Shown here: positions 34,520 through 46,875 of the stretch, piece after piece | How the letters are laid out: the number at the start of each line of letters is the position of its first letter | Position numbering within the stretch: position 1 is the stretch's first letter | Origin: Telopea speciosissima | Taxonomy: Eukaryota; Streptophyta; Magnoliopsida; Proteales; Proteaceae | Direction of reading: 5' to 3' | NCBI RefSeq assembly: GCF_018873765.1 | Contig: NC_057924.1 | Span: 12,363,001 to 12,427,000, forward strand | DNA: 64,000 nt | Notes under the pieces: generated by a model | Told to the model about the DNA's origin: nothing | Databases searched by the model: none | Seen by the model: only the letters and a program-made list of their open reading frames with translations | Program-made: the position numbers and the translations under genes

Positions 34520-35398
34520 TTTCACAGAAATGTAGCTCCAAGTTGTTTCAAGATGACATTAAAAGAGGTTCACCAGCAGGCTTGGGCCTGGACAGCCAAA
34601 CCTCAGGCAGCAGATCAGTCTTAGGCTCACCAATTTCTCTCATCAGTTTGACACACTTGTGTGTTCAGATCTACCCTGTATAGACTATAGAGTATGTATT
34701 ATAACAGCCTAACTTCCAACAATATTCTGACACTTGCAAGCCATGAAAATCAATCGAGATAACTCCCTGGTTTTGCCATAAAATCCTTCACTGCCTAACT
34801 CAGCTTATTGGCCCACAATGTAGGAGGATTAAAAGGTTTCCATGAAAACCCAGTAGCCCAGTCACTGATACCTCTCTACTGTATAGGCTTTTGTGTTAAA
34901 ATAGGAAACTGAGCTATTTCCTATTGCCATGCCTCAGCGCGTGAGAAGGTGCAAATGCCTTCAACACTTCTTCAATAATTCAAACAATAAGAGTACAAAG
35001 CACATGCAAGCTTTAAACACCCTAAAGATTATAGGCTACAGAAATATCCCATTAAAGGCTATATGATCTGGCTTTCCACACTAAATTTCTCTTTATTTAT
35101 CTTTATTCAGGAGTAAATTGCAGGCCAATGGAGAGGAGGCTGCCTACCTACACATGGGGCCTGCCATTGTATTATTCAAAATAAACAGACATGTGGGCTC
35201 TTCACTTATAATTGTTAGGAAGAATTTAGTGGATCTGATGGTAAAAATCTAAACAATTTAGCACCTTGGAAGCTTATTAGAGGTTATTAGAGTGAGTCAC
35301 TATCTGCCCCATGCAGTCCCATGCATGGGATCCCCTTGGTCCCCTCAGGTGGTGTTTGTGCTTGCACTATGCTATGGGGCCTAATCTCCCTTTAAGTG

Positions 35399-35402
<4 letters not shown>
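34520..35402. other. Intergenic, no gene recognised
   Basis: AT-rich DNA with short ORFs only. Confidence 0.45.

Positions 35403-35450
<48 letters not shown>
35403..35450. repeat. (CT)n microsatellite, about 24 repeats
   Basis: Uninterrupted CT run; a likely length-polymorphic locus. Confidence 0.95.
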
Positions 35451-35452
<2 letters not shown>

Positions 35453-36049
35453 AAGAAGTAGATGTCAAGGTGTATGGATCATCTCAACTTGATGCAGAGA
35501 TACCCTTTTGGATAAACTAGGAATGTATGAGCAGGAAAGGTAATAATAGCATTAAAGCATAGAGTAAGGTTGTCAATGGATATGGAATCATGGATATCTG
35601 GTTCAAATCCGATTAGTTTTTGTCCATGGGATAAAGCAATGGTAACCCTTTCTTCTACTGTCTTCTAAATCCAAAATAACTTAACTGAAATATAAAACTC
35701 TTTGATCACAACAAAACCCATGAAGAGAAGTACAATCCAAGTTTACTATAGAATTTGCCTAATTGCCTTACACCATGAGCAGGGAAGTTTGAGCTTTCAA
35801 TAACCAGAGCAGATCTTCAATCCATAAGTACCGAAGATCCTGGGGGAGGTGGGAGGGGACCATGGTTCTTCTGCAGAACATAAATGAATGGAAATAAGTG
35901 GAAAGCACACCCATTAGCTTCACAAAAATTTTCCTTTTCTCCCAAAAATTTTTCCTTGGATGGCCAACTACTTTCTGCATACTTATGTTCTGATCCATAA
36001 AGGACATCTTCACTGGTACTTGAGCATCTGGATTGCCAATTCTAAGTAA

Positions 36050-36214
36050 AAGGCATACCCAGAGCCCAAGGCTCCTACCACTGGCAGGTCTGGAGAGGGT
36101 CAGAATGTACGCAGGCTTACTCCCGCTTAGCGGAGAGGTTGTTTTCAAGTCAAACCCACGACCACTAAGCTGCAATGGAGCAATCTTACCATTGTGCCGA
36201 GGTCCGCCCCCTCT
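36050..36214 (-). mobile_element. Au-type SINE with 18-bp TSD
   Basis: Flanked by attgccaattctaagtaa (36032-36049) and attgccagttctaagtaa (36215-36232), one mismatch in 18. In reverse orientation it is a nearly full-length Au SINE with the head cctcggcacaatggtaagat, the B-box-like gtttgacttg, and the body from agcctgcgtacattctgac to gggctctgggtatgcc. Confidence 0.85.
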
Positions 36215-36251
36215 ATTGCCAGTTCTAAGTAAGCCCCAATAAAGAATAAAA

Positions 36252-36346
36252 ATTGGATCATGGAGTCACCATATAACTAGTAATGAGTTTGAGTATCACT
36301 AGCACAAGGAGGGTCACCCTCACTCCACCCCATACACACACACACA

Positions 36347-36384
<38 letters not shown>

Positions 36385-36432
36385 AATGACATTAAATATT
36401 GGATCATGGAGTCACCATATAACTAGTAATGA
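36252..36432. repeat. 35-bp direct repeat flanking a CA/CT microsatellite
   Basis: Identical 35-base copies (attggatcatggagtcacca onward to actagtaatga) lie at 36252-36286 and 36398-36432. Between them is a (CA)n(CT)n tract at 36340-36380. The period is 146 bases; a local duplication is likely. Confidence 0.85.
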
Positions 36433-36906
36433 TCAATACTCCCTCATTATCGAATGCTTGCACTGATGGCTTTCAAAATACAACAAAACCATAGGTAATT
36501 GTTCATAGACAAAACATGTAGGTTTAAATTTTATTTCTATCTTTTTCCCCTTCCCCTTAAAGAGGGACCTGCTGGCATGCACTTTGAGGAAAAGCTTCTT
36601 TCAAAGAACACATTTACTCACACTTACCTCATTTTGGGCTGAGAGTTCTAATAGGTAAGGCCCTTAAATTTACAACCTAAGCTCCAGAAGTCTAAGAGAA
36701 GGCATTACTGGAGTCATGGAAGAAGTCTAAGAACTGGGAATTAAGTTTTGAGAGTGACCTATAAAGAAGTCTTAATGGTGAAAGTACTTAGAAAACAAGG
36801 CAAACAAATTAACTTGTGAGATTTTCACAATCTTACAGCTTTACAAAGCATAGAATATACATTACTTGTGTCTGAAACTTAGAACTCAAGGATACAGAGG
36901 AGGAGC

Positions 36907-36938
<32 letters not shown>

Positions 36939-38221
36939 CTTGTGTCACATGACCAGTATCAGGATTCAGAAGCATCAAAACAAGTGTGTCAGGAATTTCC
37001 AATCTAGCAGCTAAAGCTAAACCTCTAAAGCCAGTACCTTTTGAAATGTTCTCAACACATGTAGGTGTAGCCCAGGACAATCATAAATGGCCTAAGAGGC
37101 TAAAACCTCCATTACAGACAGAGTAGTCTCCTTTTGATAAGTTTTTTCTATCCCCCAGCTTTTGATGGATCTCTTTCTGATATTTGTTTTCTTCTCTACC
37201 CTGTTTAGCCTTCTGGGGTTTGGGCTTTTGTATTGTATTCTGTTCTTTTCTATTCATCCAAAAAAAAAATTTTGAATTCCACCATTATTAGAGATATAAA
37301 GTTCTTCTGTGGAAGTTTTGATTCTGCTTTTCTTTTTTGTTAATAGAGCAGAAAATATAATTGCCCACCAAAAAAAATATTTGCAAGAGGGGCTTTCTGG
37401 TGGATCTTCTACAGGTTTTATGCCAGTTTCTACCATTCGAACCTTAAAACAATATTCCCACAAGTGGGTTTACAATAAAAAAAAAATTTTGAATCCTTAT
37501 AGAGCATGATTGAGCTAACAAACATCAAACATCAAACATGGAGAGAGACAGGTCAATGTATGTGAACTAAATTGAGAGGCTGTTTCATAAAGACAAGTTC
37601 CTATAGTAATGTAAGAGGAAACATGTTTTTCTTTACATTGTGTGTCAGGTTACAGTTTTAGAAATCTGGGACACCCTAGTCAATTAAAAAGGCCAATACA
37701 AGAATTTTGGTTTCTTGGTGTGGATTGACTTCAGAAAGGTTTTAAAAAAAAATGTATTCCCATGATATAAAGGGTAAAATATAAAAATAATTTTACCTAA
37801 AATGTGATTGGACAAAAAGTTTCCCAAGGCTATGAGATTAGCATTTTTTTAATTCTCATGAACTTTGCTATCAGGGGAAAATTGACTTTTATTTTTCATC
37901 CCCTTGTTTTACAAGATTTTTTTTTTTTTTGGTAAGTTATTTTACAAGATTACTTATGTCAAAGATCTCGTGAGAATATTTTTTTGGAAAGGGGGTCCTT
38001 TTAGGCGTCATTATTTCTAGTGAAATATAACGCTTCACTACTTATCACTTGACAGTTCTATCCATAGGTTGATGGATGTGATAGAAGACCTCACATACAT
38101 CTCAATAACCAAATTTTAATCAAAGTTACCAAAGAAAGTTGCTCAAACTCAAGTTTTAAATATTTTTTTTTTGTGGTGAAAATTCAAAGTTTTAGTGAAG
38201 TTAACAAAATATTACCATCTT
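36433..38221. other. Intergenic, no gene recognised
   Basis: It contains an (AT)n run at 36907-36933. The stretch near 37160-37270 (ttttgtattgtattctgttc) resembles a LINE 3' end but has no supporting domain. There is nothing else I can name. Confidence 0.4.
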
Positions 38222-38294
38222 GATGCTGTGGTGTAGAGGTTATCACGTCAGTCTTACACACTGAAGGTCTCCAGTTCGATCCTGGGCAGCATCA
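38222..38294 (+). tRNA. tRNA-Val (anticodon UAC)
   Basis: The 73 bases fold as a full cloverleaf. The acceptor stem gatgctg/cagcatc is perfect over 7 pairs with discriminator A. The A box is tggtgtagagg. The anticodon stem tcagt/actga holds the 7-base loop cttacac, giving anticodon TAC. The T stem tccag/ctggg has loop ttcgatc. No CCA is encoded and there is no intron, as is usual for nuclear tRNA-Val. TTTT at about 38303 can terminate Pol III. The acceptor begins GA rather than the usual GG, but the compensating pair is kept, which supports a functional gene. Confidence 0.85.
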
Positions 38295-39119
38295 ATAGAT
38301 ATAAACTTTTAATTCATCAAAAAAAAAAAAAAAAAAACTATCAAGTAGTAATTAATATAAAATATAAAATAACATTTTTTTATAATTTTAGCTACTTCCT
38401 TTACTCATTTTAATCTGAAATTGTACTAACGAGATATCCTCTATCACATGGGCTAACCCTATGCACTAAGCCATATAGTAAATAGTGAAGTGTTATACTT
38501 CAATAGGTATAGTGATGGGGAGAAAATCCTTTTAAAAAATAGCATAAGTCCACATATAGGCAATGTTGAAGAAATTGGTTTTTGTTGGAGTACCAAGTCA
38601 TTACCAGAGTAGGTGTGGCTAGAAAGGAGAGATAAATGGGGGAATCTCTAGGAAATGTTATTCCTTGGAGTAAGGGTGCCAATTTGGGATCAGAACTAGA
38701 AAATATCATGGAAGTGAACCATCCCATTCTAGAAACTAATTTTTAAGCTGATTACTAAATAGGATAAATGGTTCTGGGACGGGTTTTCCAACGATTCTAG
38801 GACTATAGACCAATAAGGAACGGACTGGAACCCGAACCTCTGGGACCCGTTTAAGATGCATATTTAATCTTGTTAATACTTAATAGTTATTAATAAGGTT
38901 ATGTCATAATTACCAAGAAAAAATTAAAGGTTGACGTATGATTACTTGTGTGCTTGGACAGTTATTTGTATACCTAAAAATTGTGGTCTTATTTGGTGTT
39001 TGAGTGTCCAAAACCATCAAATAATCCGAATCGGACTACTCTATTGACTCGAGGGAGGATCTTATTTTTACAATCAAACAAAACTCTTTTTGGCATGATG
39101 ACATGGAAAGAAATAAGGA
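38295..39119. other. Intergenic, no gene recognised
   Basis: AT-rich with an A-run at 38318-38337. Confidence 0.45.
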
Positions 39120-39278
39120 TAAAGTTTTTCTTCAAAGTTCACCACACCATCCCAAGGTTTACAAACTCATATGGAGTTTTAGTATGTTCCCCAAAATTCG
39201 CTTAATACCCTCATGCGTGCGTTGAAGCCCCACGATAAAAAGGAATCCATTCATTGTGGCTTAAGGAAAACTCGATCC
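39120..39278. repeat. Dispersed MITE-like repeat, copy 2
   Basis: It aligns by eye with 4338-4510: gttcaccacaccatc, ggagttttagtatgttcccc, aataccctcatgcgtgcgt and ggcttaaggaaaactcgatc occur in the same order. Confidence 0.5.
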
Positions 39279-39608
39279 AAGATATTAAGTATCGAATCAT
39301 TGATCCAATTAAGGGTAGCTATCACCTATGGGAAAATATGATATTTGTTCCAAACCCACTTCCTACAAAACTTGAAGCCTTAGTTCACACTATAACCTTA
39401 GTGGGATAGATTGGCTTATGTTTAGCCGAAATTTGGGGTTCTTTTTGGTCTTCTCTAACTTTTTTTTACTTTTTTTTTGTTGCTATGTCTTTTCTAAACA
39501 TGAAAATTTTAAGTAAAACCTTACCCCCAACAACCCCTATCAAAGGATTTACTACCCAACCAATATTTTAGGGTTAGATAAATGAATCATCAAAGGTTAC
39601 TAAGTAAT

Positions 39609-39856
39609 GGATTTTGATCCTCTGCGGCCTAGGTTTGTGTGCCCATCATGCTGCGTGCAACTCTCAGGTCGCCACTTCAACACAGATGCCCATCCAATGG
39701 TTGGGCATCGAACTCTTCAAAAATATCGCTTAAAATTCAAATTTGAAAGGAGTTCGATGCCCAACCATTAGATGGGCATCTGTGCTAAGGTGGCGACCTG
39801 AGAATTGCGCTAAGCACAATGGCCTCACAACCCCAGGCTGCAGAGGAACCCGATCC
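39609..39856. mobile_element. Hairpin MITE of Mutator-like type, 248 bp
   Basis: The left arm (ggattttgatcctctgcggc, caggtcgccacttcaacaca, gatgcccatccaatggttgg) is mirrored by the right arm (ccaaccattagatgggcatc, tgtgctaaggtggcgacctg, gctgcagaggaacccgatcc). The flanks ctaagtaat and acaagtaat agree in 7 of 9 bases, consistent with an old 9-base duplication. A related 15-base core (caaccattggatggg) also occurs in the insertion at 16124. Confidence 0.65.
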
Positions 39857-40073
39857 ACAAGTAATAGCATATTCTTTCATGTATGTTCATGCACCCTCTT
39901 CATATATCTGGATTTTGAAATGATATATATTATACCATATGGGCTTATTCTATTGGAGCTGAAACTTGACATTTTAGCTTAGGGACCTTGGTTCTTCTGC
40001 CGACAAAAATAGAACACCTGAACCATAATCACAAAGAGACAGAGATTTTTACATAATTAGAAAGAAGTTCAAA

Positions 40074-40286
40074 TTAAAGATAATAACTATACACAATCAT
40101 AGAAGATGTGAAATTTGAAAATTGTTTATTGCAAGAAACATAGCCTTTTAGGCTAATAAGTAGAATTAAGAAAAGCTTTGTCGGCATAATACCAGAACCA
40201 TCTCGAGGATTAACCGGAAAAAGGAAACCAGATAGTCCCACCAAAGCAACAATTAATGAAGTAAGGAGAAGTACTTTAGAAGACAT
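40074..40286 (-). CDS. Small ORF with signal-peptide-like start, unrecognised
   Basis: An ATG ORF of 70 codons starting MSSKVLLLTSLIVALVGLSG. The first 24 residues look like a secretory signal peptide, similar in style to glycine-rich or other small secreted plant proteins. After about residue 30 the sequence loses character, so it may be a first exon or a remnant. A TATA-like ttataag lies only about 30 bases upstream of the ATG. No family is recognised and expression is uncertain. Confidence 0.25.
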   Translation of the reverse strand: MSSKVLLLTSLIVALVGLSGFLFPVNPRDGSGIMPTKLFLILLISLKGYVSCNKQFSNFTSSMIVYSYYL

Positions 40287-40310
40287 GGAAACAGAGATGG
40301 GACTCTTATA

Positions 40311-40510
40311 AAGAAGATTAGAAAGTGAAACAATGGGAATTTCTTAACTTTGGATTAATAGTAAAACACTTTTAATAAAACGATCATTAAGATGTTTCCT
40401 TTTTATGGGACAAAAATAAAGAAGATTAGAAAGTGAAACGATGGCAATTTGAAATCTTTGGTTTATAGTAAACACACTTTTAGAAAAATGTTCATCAAGA
40501 TGTTTCCTTT
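40311..40510. repeat. Diverged tandem duplication, period 108 bp
   Basis: aagaagattagaaagtgaaac occurs at 40311 and 40419, and each copy continues to aagatgtttccttttt. Confidence 0.7.
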
Positions 40511-40669
40511 TCCATTTTCCATCATTTTCTATCGCTATCAACAGGCAAAACCAAACAACAAAAATTCTTAGATTATGGTTTCATCATGGATTTCTTTCTT
40601 TTTTTCTTGTGGGTTTGGTGGGATTTTTTCCTACTTTGCTTCTTGATGCTTTTTTTTGTGTTGTAAGTG

Positions 40670-40829
40670 GGATCATTATCCGCTGCTGTAACTGTAGCGC
40701 TGCTGCACTCATCGTGCGGCGCTGCAAGTGCCATGTGTGCATAGCGGGCCCAACATGGCACACATGGCATCTGCAGCGCCGCACGATGATTACAGCAGCG
40801 CTGCAGTTACAGCAGCAGATAAAAATCCG
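40670..40829. mobile_element. Mutator-like hairpin MITE, 160 bp, perfect 9-bp TSD
   Basis: Flanked by ttgtaagtg at 40661-40669 and 40830-40838, identical over 9 bases. The ends ggatcattatccgctgctgt and, in reverse complement, ggatttttatctgctgctgt start arms of about 70 bases that mirror almost completely (taactg..agcgctgctg, tcgtgcggcgctgca). The whole element is a hairpin. There is no coding capacity. Confidence 0.85.
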
Positions 40830-40838
40830 TTGTAAGTG

Positions 40839-43800
40839 ATTGTTGTTCTACCAATCTACCCCTCCCTTTCTAGTACCCACACACACACACACACACAAAT
40901 AAAAATAAATTTGAGTAGATAAACCAGTAATCAAAAAGAGAAAGTTTTCCGGTTACCAGGTGAAAAGAGATTCTATTCATCCCAGGTGAATAGAGATTAG
41001 GCTTGTGGAATAGTGAATGTCATCATCTATTTAAGAAGGTCCAAAATAAGGGTGTCAATCGGTCGGTTCGGTCCTATTTCAGTTGGGTTTAATAGGTTTT
41101 GGTATATTATTGGCCAATCTGAGATCAAACGATTAAGGAAATTTGGTTTTGGTCTGGTTTCTTCGGTTTATAATCACGCTACTATCAGGGTCAATTCAAT
41201 CTTTCTTTTTTTTTTTTTTGGGGGGGGGGGGGGTTAGTATAAGTTGTCAAATTTTTTTTTATCAAGTTTGATAGGCTATTCAATTTCAATCGGTTCGGTT
41301 TAGTTTGGTTTTTAACGGTTCCATAAAACCCCATATCTGACACCAAATCAATAAAGGTTGGTCACAGTAAAGTTTTTATCTCAATAGTTTAAACTAACAG
41401 GAGGGACTCTCAAGTGTATAAAGGGGTTGTAGGCTAATTAGGGCATGCATTATAACATTATGTTTCTCTATTTCTCTGTTTTTTAGTTCTTGAGAACAAA
41501 AAAATAAGAGAAATATGTTTGTTAACACTGGTTTTTTTTTTTTTTGTTCATGGGAATAAATCAGGACAAAAAAGTTGCTGAGAAATAAAATAAATAAATA
41601 AATAAAAGAAGCTCCAATTTGAAGCTTCTCTGTCCTAAAAATAAAAGGAAGAAATAAGGGGGAAGTTGCTCTTTGATGAGCATTTGATTAATTTGATGGG
41701 CAAAGCAGTAATTTCATGTTCAAAATAAAACACCACCACCACCTATGCCACCACCTTCACCTCCACCACCGCCGCCACCTCCACCTCCACCTCCACAAAA
41801 TTTTTGGGTATTCAATGGCATTTTTTAAATTTTAATTTTATAGAAGTTCTAGATACATAAATGATTATGCATAACAAACGCATTGCTGTTTCTTTTTTGA
41901 CTCAAAAATAAAAATTATTATGCATTACTAAATGTGTTTTTTTGGCTCAAAAATTTATCCCAGTAACAAAAATACAAAAAAATCATTTCTAGAATAGAAC
42001 ACATGGCCCACAAACAAAAGTGGTTATCAAGCAGACTCTTAGTAGCCAATGGCCCAATGTGTAGAAGATTAAATTCCTGATACTCCCCCACATGTGTGGC
42101 AATGTACAACAGACACGTGAACGATGAAAACCCACTCTAATACATTGTAAAATTTTCATCCTAAAAGTTCAAACTAGTAGATGGAGGGACTCACAAGTGT
42201 ACATATAAGGAGTATTGTAGGCGCTAGTTAGTAGCCGATATGGGATTAAACTCCCGATAGTTTTAGATTGGTCTGGGCTAATCCAACCAATTTGGGCTGA
42301 ACTTTGACAACCTTAATTTCTAAATATTCTCAGTCCAATGAGAGGGTTAGATCCTGTGGATTAATAGATTCTCTCTTCACCCAAAAAATTAATTAAGAAC
42401 CTGGCATTAGTGGGCTAAATAAAATTTTTCAATATACAAAGATCACAGAGAGATTAGGATCTTTACATACACCGCATATATCCTTTTATGATTCAACTTA
42501 ATTTAATACAGTTCATGCACGGCCACTACTATTTGCCTAATCAAACTCAGCTAATGCCATTAAATAATTTACATAAATTTTTATATGATTAAAAGTGACT
42601 CTAAAAAGAGTCATTAGAGATCTTAATTCAAAAATCCACCAGGATTATGGATGATTTAGCTCTGGGTTGACTCATCACGTCTTGAGATTTATTTTTAAAG
42701 TGTGATTAAGAAAAGTCTCCCTATTGGCTTTTAAAAAAAAAAATAAGACAACTTGCTTCAATAATATCAATATTTTGGATTAAAACACTCGTGAAAAACA
42801 GATAGAGATTATGGATTGTTTGATTAAATTATAAGGAAGAACATGAAATAATAGAGTATTATTATGATCTGATGCAACTCCTTTTGTCTCTCTATTCTAT
42901 TATGTTAGTTATTAATTAAGATTAGAAGTTATTATTTGTATTAATTAAATATGAAATTGGAATCCCTTTGAAGCTGAAACAGGCTGTGGGGAATCAACCC
43001 ACGCGGTCTGTTCCTTCTATTAAAAATAATTCATTCTCTTCTTCACCCTACGTGGGTGCTTGTTCTTAATTTTTATAAATTTCAATTTATTAATAATGGT
43101 GGAACCATGTAATGTAAAGTGTAAAGGCAAAAGCAATGTAGAAAGAGGGTTTCATAATCCATAATTCTATTAGTCCATACCATTCCTTCTAAGTCCAATT
43201 TGTTACAAAATTACAAAATTAAACCTTTAAATTAATAGGGGGAGGTGTTGGATGTAGAAACTTGAAACCTCTAAGCTTGACTTGGTAACCCTTATAAACA
43301 ATCTATAAAGATCTTGATTTTTTTTATTATTTGTTTTGTTACATGGTCACTTAATTCCATTTGGTTAAAACTTAATATGTGAGCAAGAGATTTTGGGGTC
43401 TACTTACCCAGTATGATATTTCCGAAGTTCCGAAACCTCAATTGAGATTTTAGGTTCAAGATGTTTTTTTGTCTATTTTTAGGTTTTAGGGTTTTAGTTG
43501 ACGACAATATCAAAAGTGGGATTCATAAGTCTATTTTGATTGTCTTGTGCTGTGTTGTTGACAATACTAAAGGTGGAGTAATAATGATATTTTTCTCATT
43601 TTGGGGATACTTATTTGTTAAATCTTGTACATTTTTTTATATTTTATTAATATTTAGCAAACAAAAAAAAAAACCAAAAAATAAAAACACAAACAAAAAC
43701 AAAAAGTTCACCAATCCTTCAAAATGGGTTGATAAAGTCTCATAGAATTGTTTCTCTGACTGGTTCAAATTGATTGCAGGGCTAATGTTAGTCTATGGTA

Positions 43801-45479
43801 TGAGTCTTCCAAAATTAGGGTGAGGCAGGATTCATCACCCTTATTCAAAAAAGGAAAAATCGAAATATGATGAATTATTATTATCATAATGATCTATTAT
43901 TTTTTCAAATGTCACAAGACATCTATTTTGCCACGTGGATATGCATATTGTATGTCCACTCTGACCGTTGGATAGAGAGAACATGATCGATCTAGATTAG
44001 ACAGATATCAAGTTTTAACGTGTAATTCAATTAAATACACCTTTTTGTATTGGTCCACATCAAATGTAAGTCAACGATGCATGCGTACCAATACTCTAGA
44101 CATTCGCTCTCCCAACTCTGAATGAGAACAAAAAATTTAGATTAAAAAATCTTAAAAATAATTGGTTCAGATTTATATGTGCTTTTTTTTACAAAGGATC
44201 TCACGTCTATTTTAGTGTTCAACCTTTAGCCCAAAATAAATAGTGAAATTAGTTAAAGAAGGTATCAACCTGTGTAGTACCAATCAAGACCTCGACTCAT
44301 TGCAACCAGATCGTAGGATTGAATCCTTCCTTCATGAGGAAATCAATCTTTCCTTCATGAGGAAACATTTCTTGCAATTTTAAACTTATTTTTACAACAC
44401 ATTCTCTGTCTATTTGAAATGTGAGATACTGAGATACGTATGAAGTCTTTTATCACATGGATCCACCCGTATTTGTTAATGTTATAATAATCATATAGCA
44501 TTTAAGCTGTCACTAACAAGTCCATGGACCTATATTGCACCTTGTTTTTTTTTTTTTTTTCTATTTTTTTTAAACCTCATAAAATTTCAACTTTCTAATC
44601 CCTTAACCCATCAAAAATAAATAAATAAGAAAAATATATATATATATCAAGATCCAGTGATGATTGATCCAACAACCACTACATATTATTGTTCATGGCA
44701 GAAGAAAGCTCGTTTAACATCTTACATTAAATTATACCTTTCACCTTCTTGGTTTTGTTTTTTTAAGTGGAATTTAAATATCTTACGGTTTCACCTGACA
44801 CATAAATGCTGGAGTCATGCAAGACTCCATTATTATTAATAAATATTTATGTTTCAAAAATCTTTAGCGCATAATTTTTCTCACATTAGTTGTGAACCAT
44901 AAACAGTTTTTTTTTTTTTGTTTTGTTTTGTACGAAATGATTTTCTGTTTTATACAAAGTGAAGAGGGAACCACTTAATCTATGGGATTTGACTTTGTTT
45001 TTCAGAGTGAGAAAGGAAATTTTGGACTTTTTATAAATAAGAAAATGAACTTAATGATGACATTCGATACTTTAGATGAAGAGATTCCCTCATCAGCCAA
45101 ACTATGTAGGCTTGCCGCCAAAGGGTATTTATTTGCTTGTTAAACCATTTTTTTTTTTTTTTTTGGGATGAATTCAATAACAACTTTACAACTCTCATTT
45201 GGAGGGTAAGGGTTTTATAATGTTTAATTAAATGGGTGATAGAGTCTTGCTCTACCTATATATACCTACTTGATAGGGATAAATAGGTGTTTAATGGTAC
45301 TCAAGTGAAGACGTTTTTTGTCGTCGTTCAGGATAAAGAGAGAATATCTTCATCCATTCACGATGATTTTGCGTTATGATTGGACTCCCACCCCTTTGAA
45401 AGTTTGAAATATCCTTCTTGGATTTAATCAAAGGGTCAGATCTCATAGTTGAAGAGATTCTCTCTTCACCAAAAGTGAA
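40839..45479. other. Intergenic, no gene recognised
   Basis: AT-rich DNA with a (CA)n run near 40878-40897, an old tcggttcggt-type repeat at 41045-41340, a G-run at 41220-41233, an (AAAT)n run near 41588, and a CCA/CCG trinucleotide tract at 41735-41797. On the minus strand that tract would encode glycines, but it sits in no larger ORF. Several homopolymers occur, and the ORFs (for example 43461-43745) look like chance. Confidence 0.4.
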
Positions 45480-45905
45480 AGATTAGTAGGTATGTAAACG
45501 GACAGTCAAAAATCTGGATTCGAATTGCATCCATATTCGGCACAAGGTATCCAGATTCAAATCCGGATAATTTGAAACAAAATCTATCCGATCCGAATAA
45601 ATACCAACAAATATTAAAAAATATATATATCTAATGATATTGAGGGTTCTTAAAGGTCTGACAAATTCTAAAGAATTAGGAAAATAACTAAGACAATTGA
45701 AAGATATGGATTGAAAGCAAGTCATATCCGTTGGGGGAGGAGGGGGGGGGGGGGAAGGTCTGGGTTACACAGGTCAGGAATGTAAACAAATAGTCAAAAA
45801 TCCGAATTCGATTTCCATTTATATTAAGTTAAGAGTATTTGTATCCGGTCAGGAGATATCTGAATCTGATCACATCTAATCCGTTTACATCCCTAAAGAC
45901 TAGAA
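45480..45905. repeat. Old transposon-like repeat with gtaaacgga motifs
   Basis: ggtatgtaaacggacagtca (45488) recurs as ggaatgtaaacaaatagtca (45777), both followed by aaaatc.g.attcga. An inverted relative, ccgtttacatccc, lies near 45880. Such mirrored gtaaacggat words are common at the ends of plant non-autonomous elements. A G-run interrupts at about 45743. Confidence 0.4.
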
Positions 45906-46875
45906 GGTACTGATAAGGGTAAAGATCCATTTTTATCCTTAGAAGAGGGTATTGATAAGGCCATTAATTACACAACTACCCTATGCCCTATGTATTTTCA
46001 AATAATGAATTTGGTAATAACAAATCAAAGATAGTTTTACTCCAATCCCCAACCCAATCGGACAAATCCCTTATTCTATGCATATCTTCATCTATCTGAT
46101 CTTATTATTGTGAGTTTTAATTAAATCGGTGGTCCAATTCTGACATGATTTGGTTGTGTAGCTCGAAAAGATAAGCTATGCTATATACGCCTTTGGTATT
46201 TGAGTAAAAATGCATTTTGTTTACTTTGAATGTGAATCACAAAACCAATCTCCATATCTTGATTGGGCTTTGGTTTTTATTTAATGATTGACCTTCATAT
46301 TGTCTTCCCTTCCCAATTCCTGGCCTTTTGGATCATCTACTCAACTTAACCTTACTTCTTTAATCCCCCACCCCTTCCCCCAAAACAAAAAATAAAAAAA
46401 ATTAAGTTTACTTCCTTGGGGATTTTCTTAATCAGCTAATCACATTTGCAGTCAATCGGCTATTGAAATTTATGGCTTTGTTTGATTGCGAGGGAAAATA
46501 AAAGTAACAGAACTATAGAAAATTTTCAAACCTAAAAAGAAAATTGTAATCGTTGCATAACATGATTGTATAAAAATATTTCAATTTCTTACCATATTTA
46601 GTAATGATACTTTTATAGATGTAATTTTTATTATTATATTTTAAATTCAAGAGATTTAGTTACAAAGAAAAATAAAATGTAATAATTAAATATAGAATGA
46701 TTTGGAGTTAATGACATGGGTAATAATTATAAAATTTATATTTTTAGTCTAGAAGTTCAACTTTTCTTCGTTTTAATTTCCATTACAACCAAGCGGAGAC
46801 AACTATATTACAACTGGATTATGTAAGACCCCGTATTTCTATCACATAACCAAAAAATGGATATACAACTAAGGA
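45906..46875. other. Intergenic, no gene recognised
   Basis: AT-rich, with short ORFs only. Confidence 0.45.

Noticed and set aside
41735..41797. Glycine-rich coding exon on the minus strand
   Set aside because: The CCA/CCG tract would encode glycines, but no start, signal peptide or longer frame connects to it.
43461..43745. 94-codon ORF with hydrophobic start
   Set aside because: It ends in an A-rich lysine/asparagine run, starts in T-rich DNA and shows no domain.
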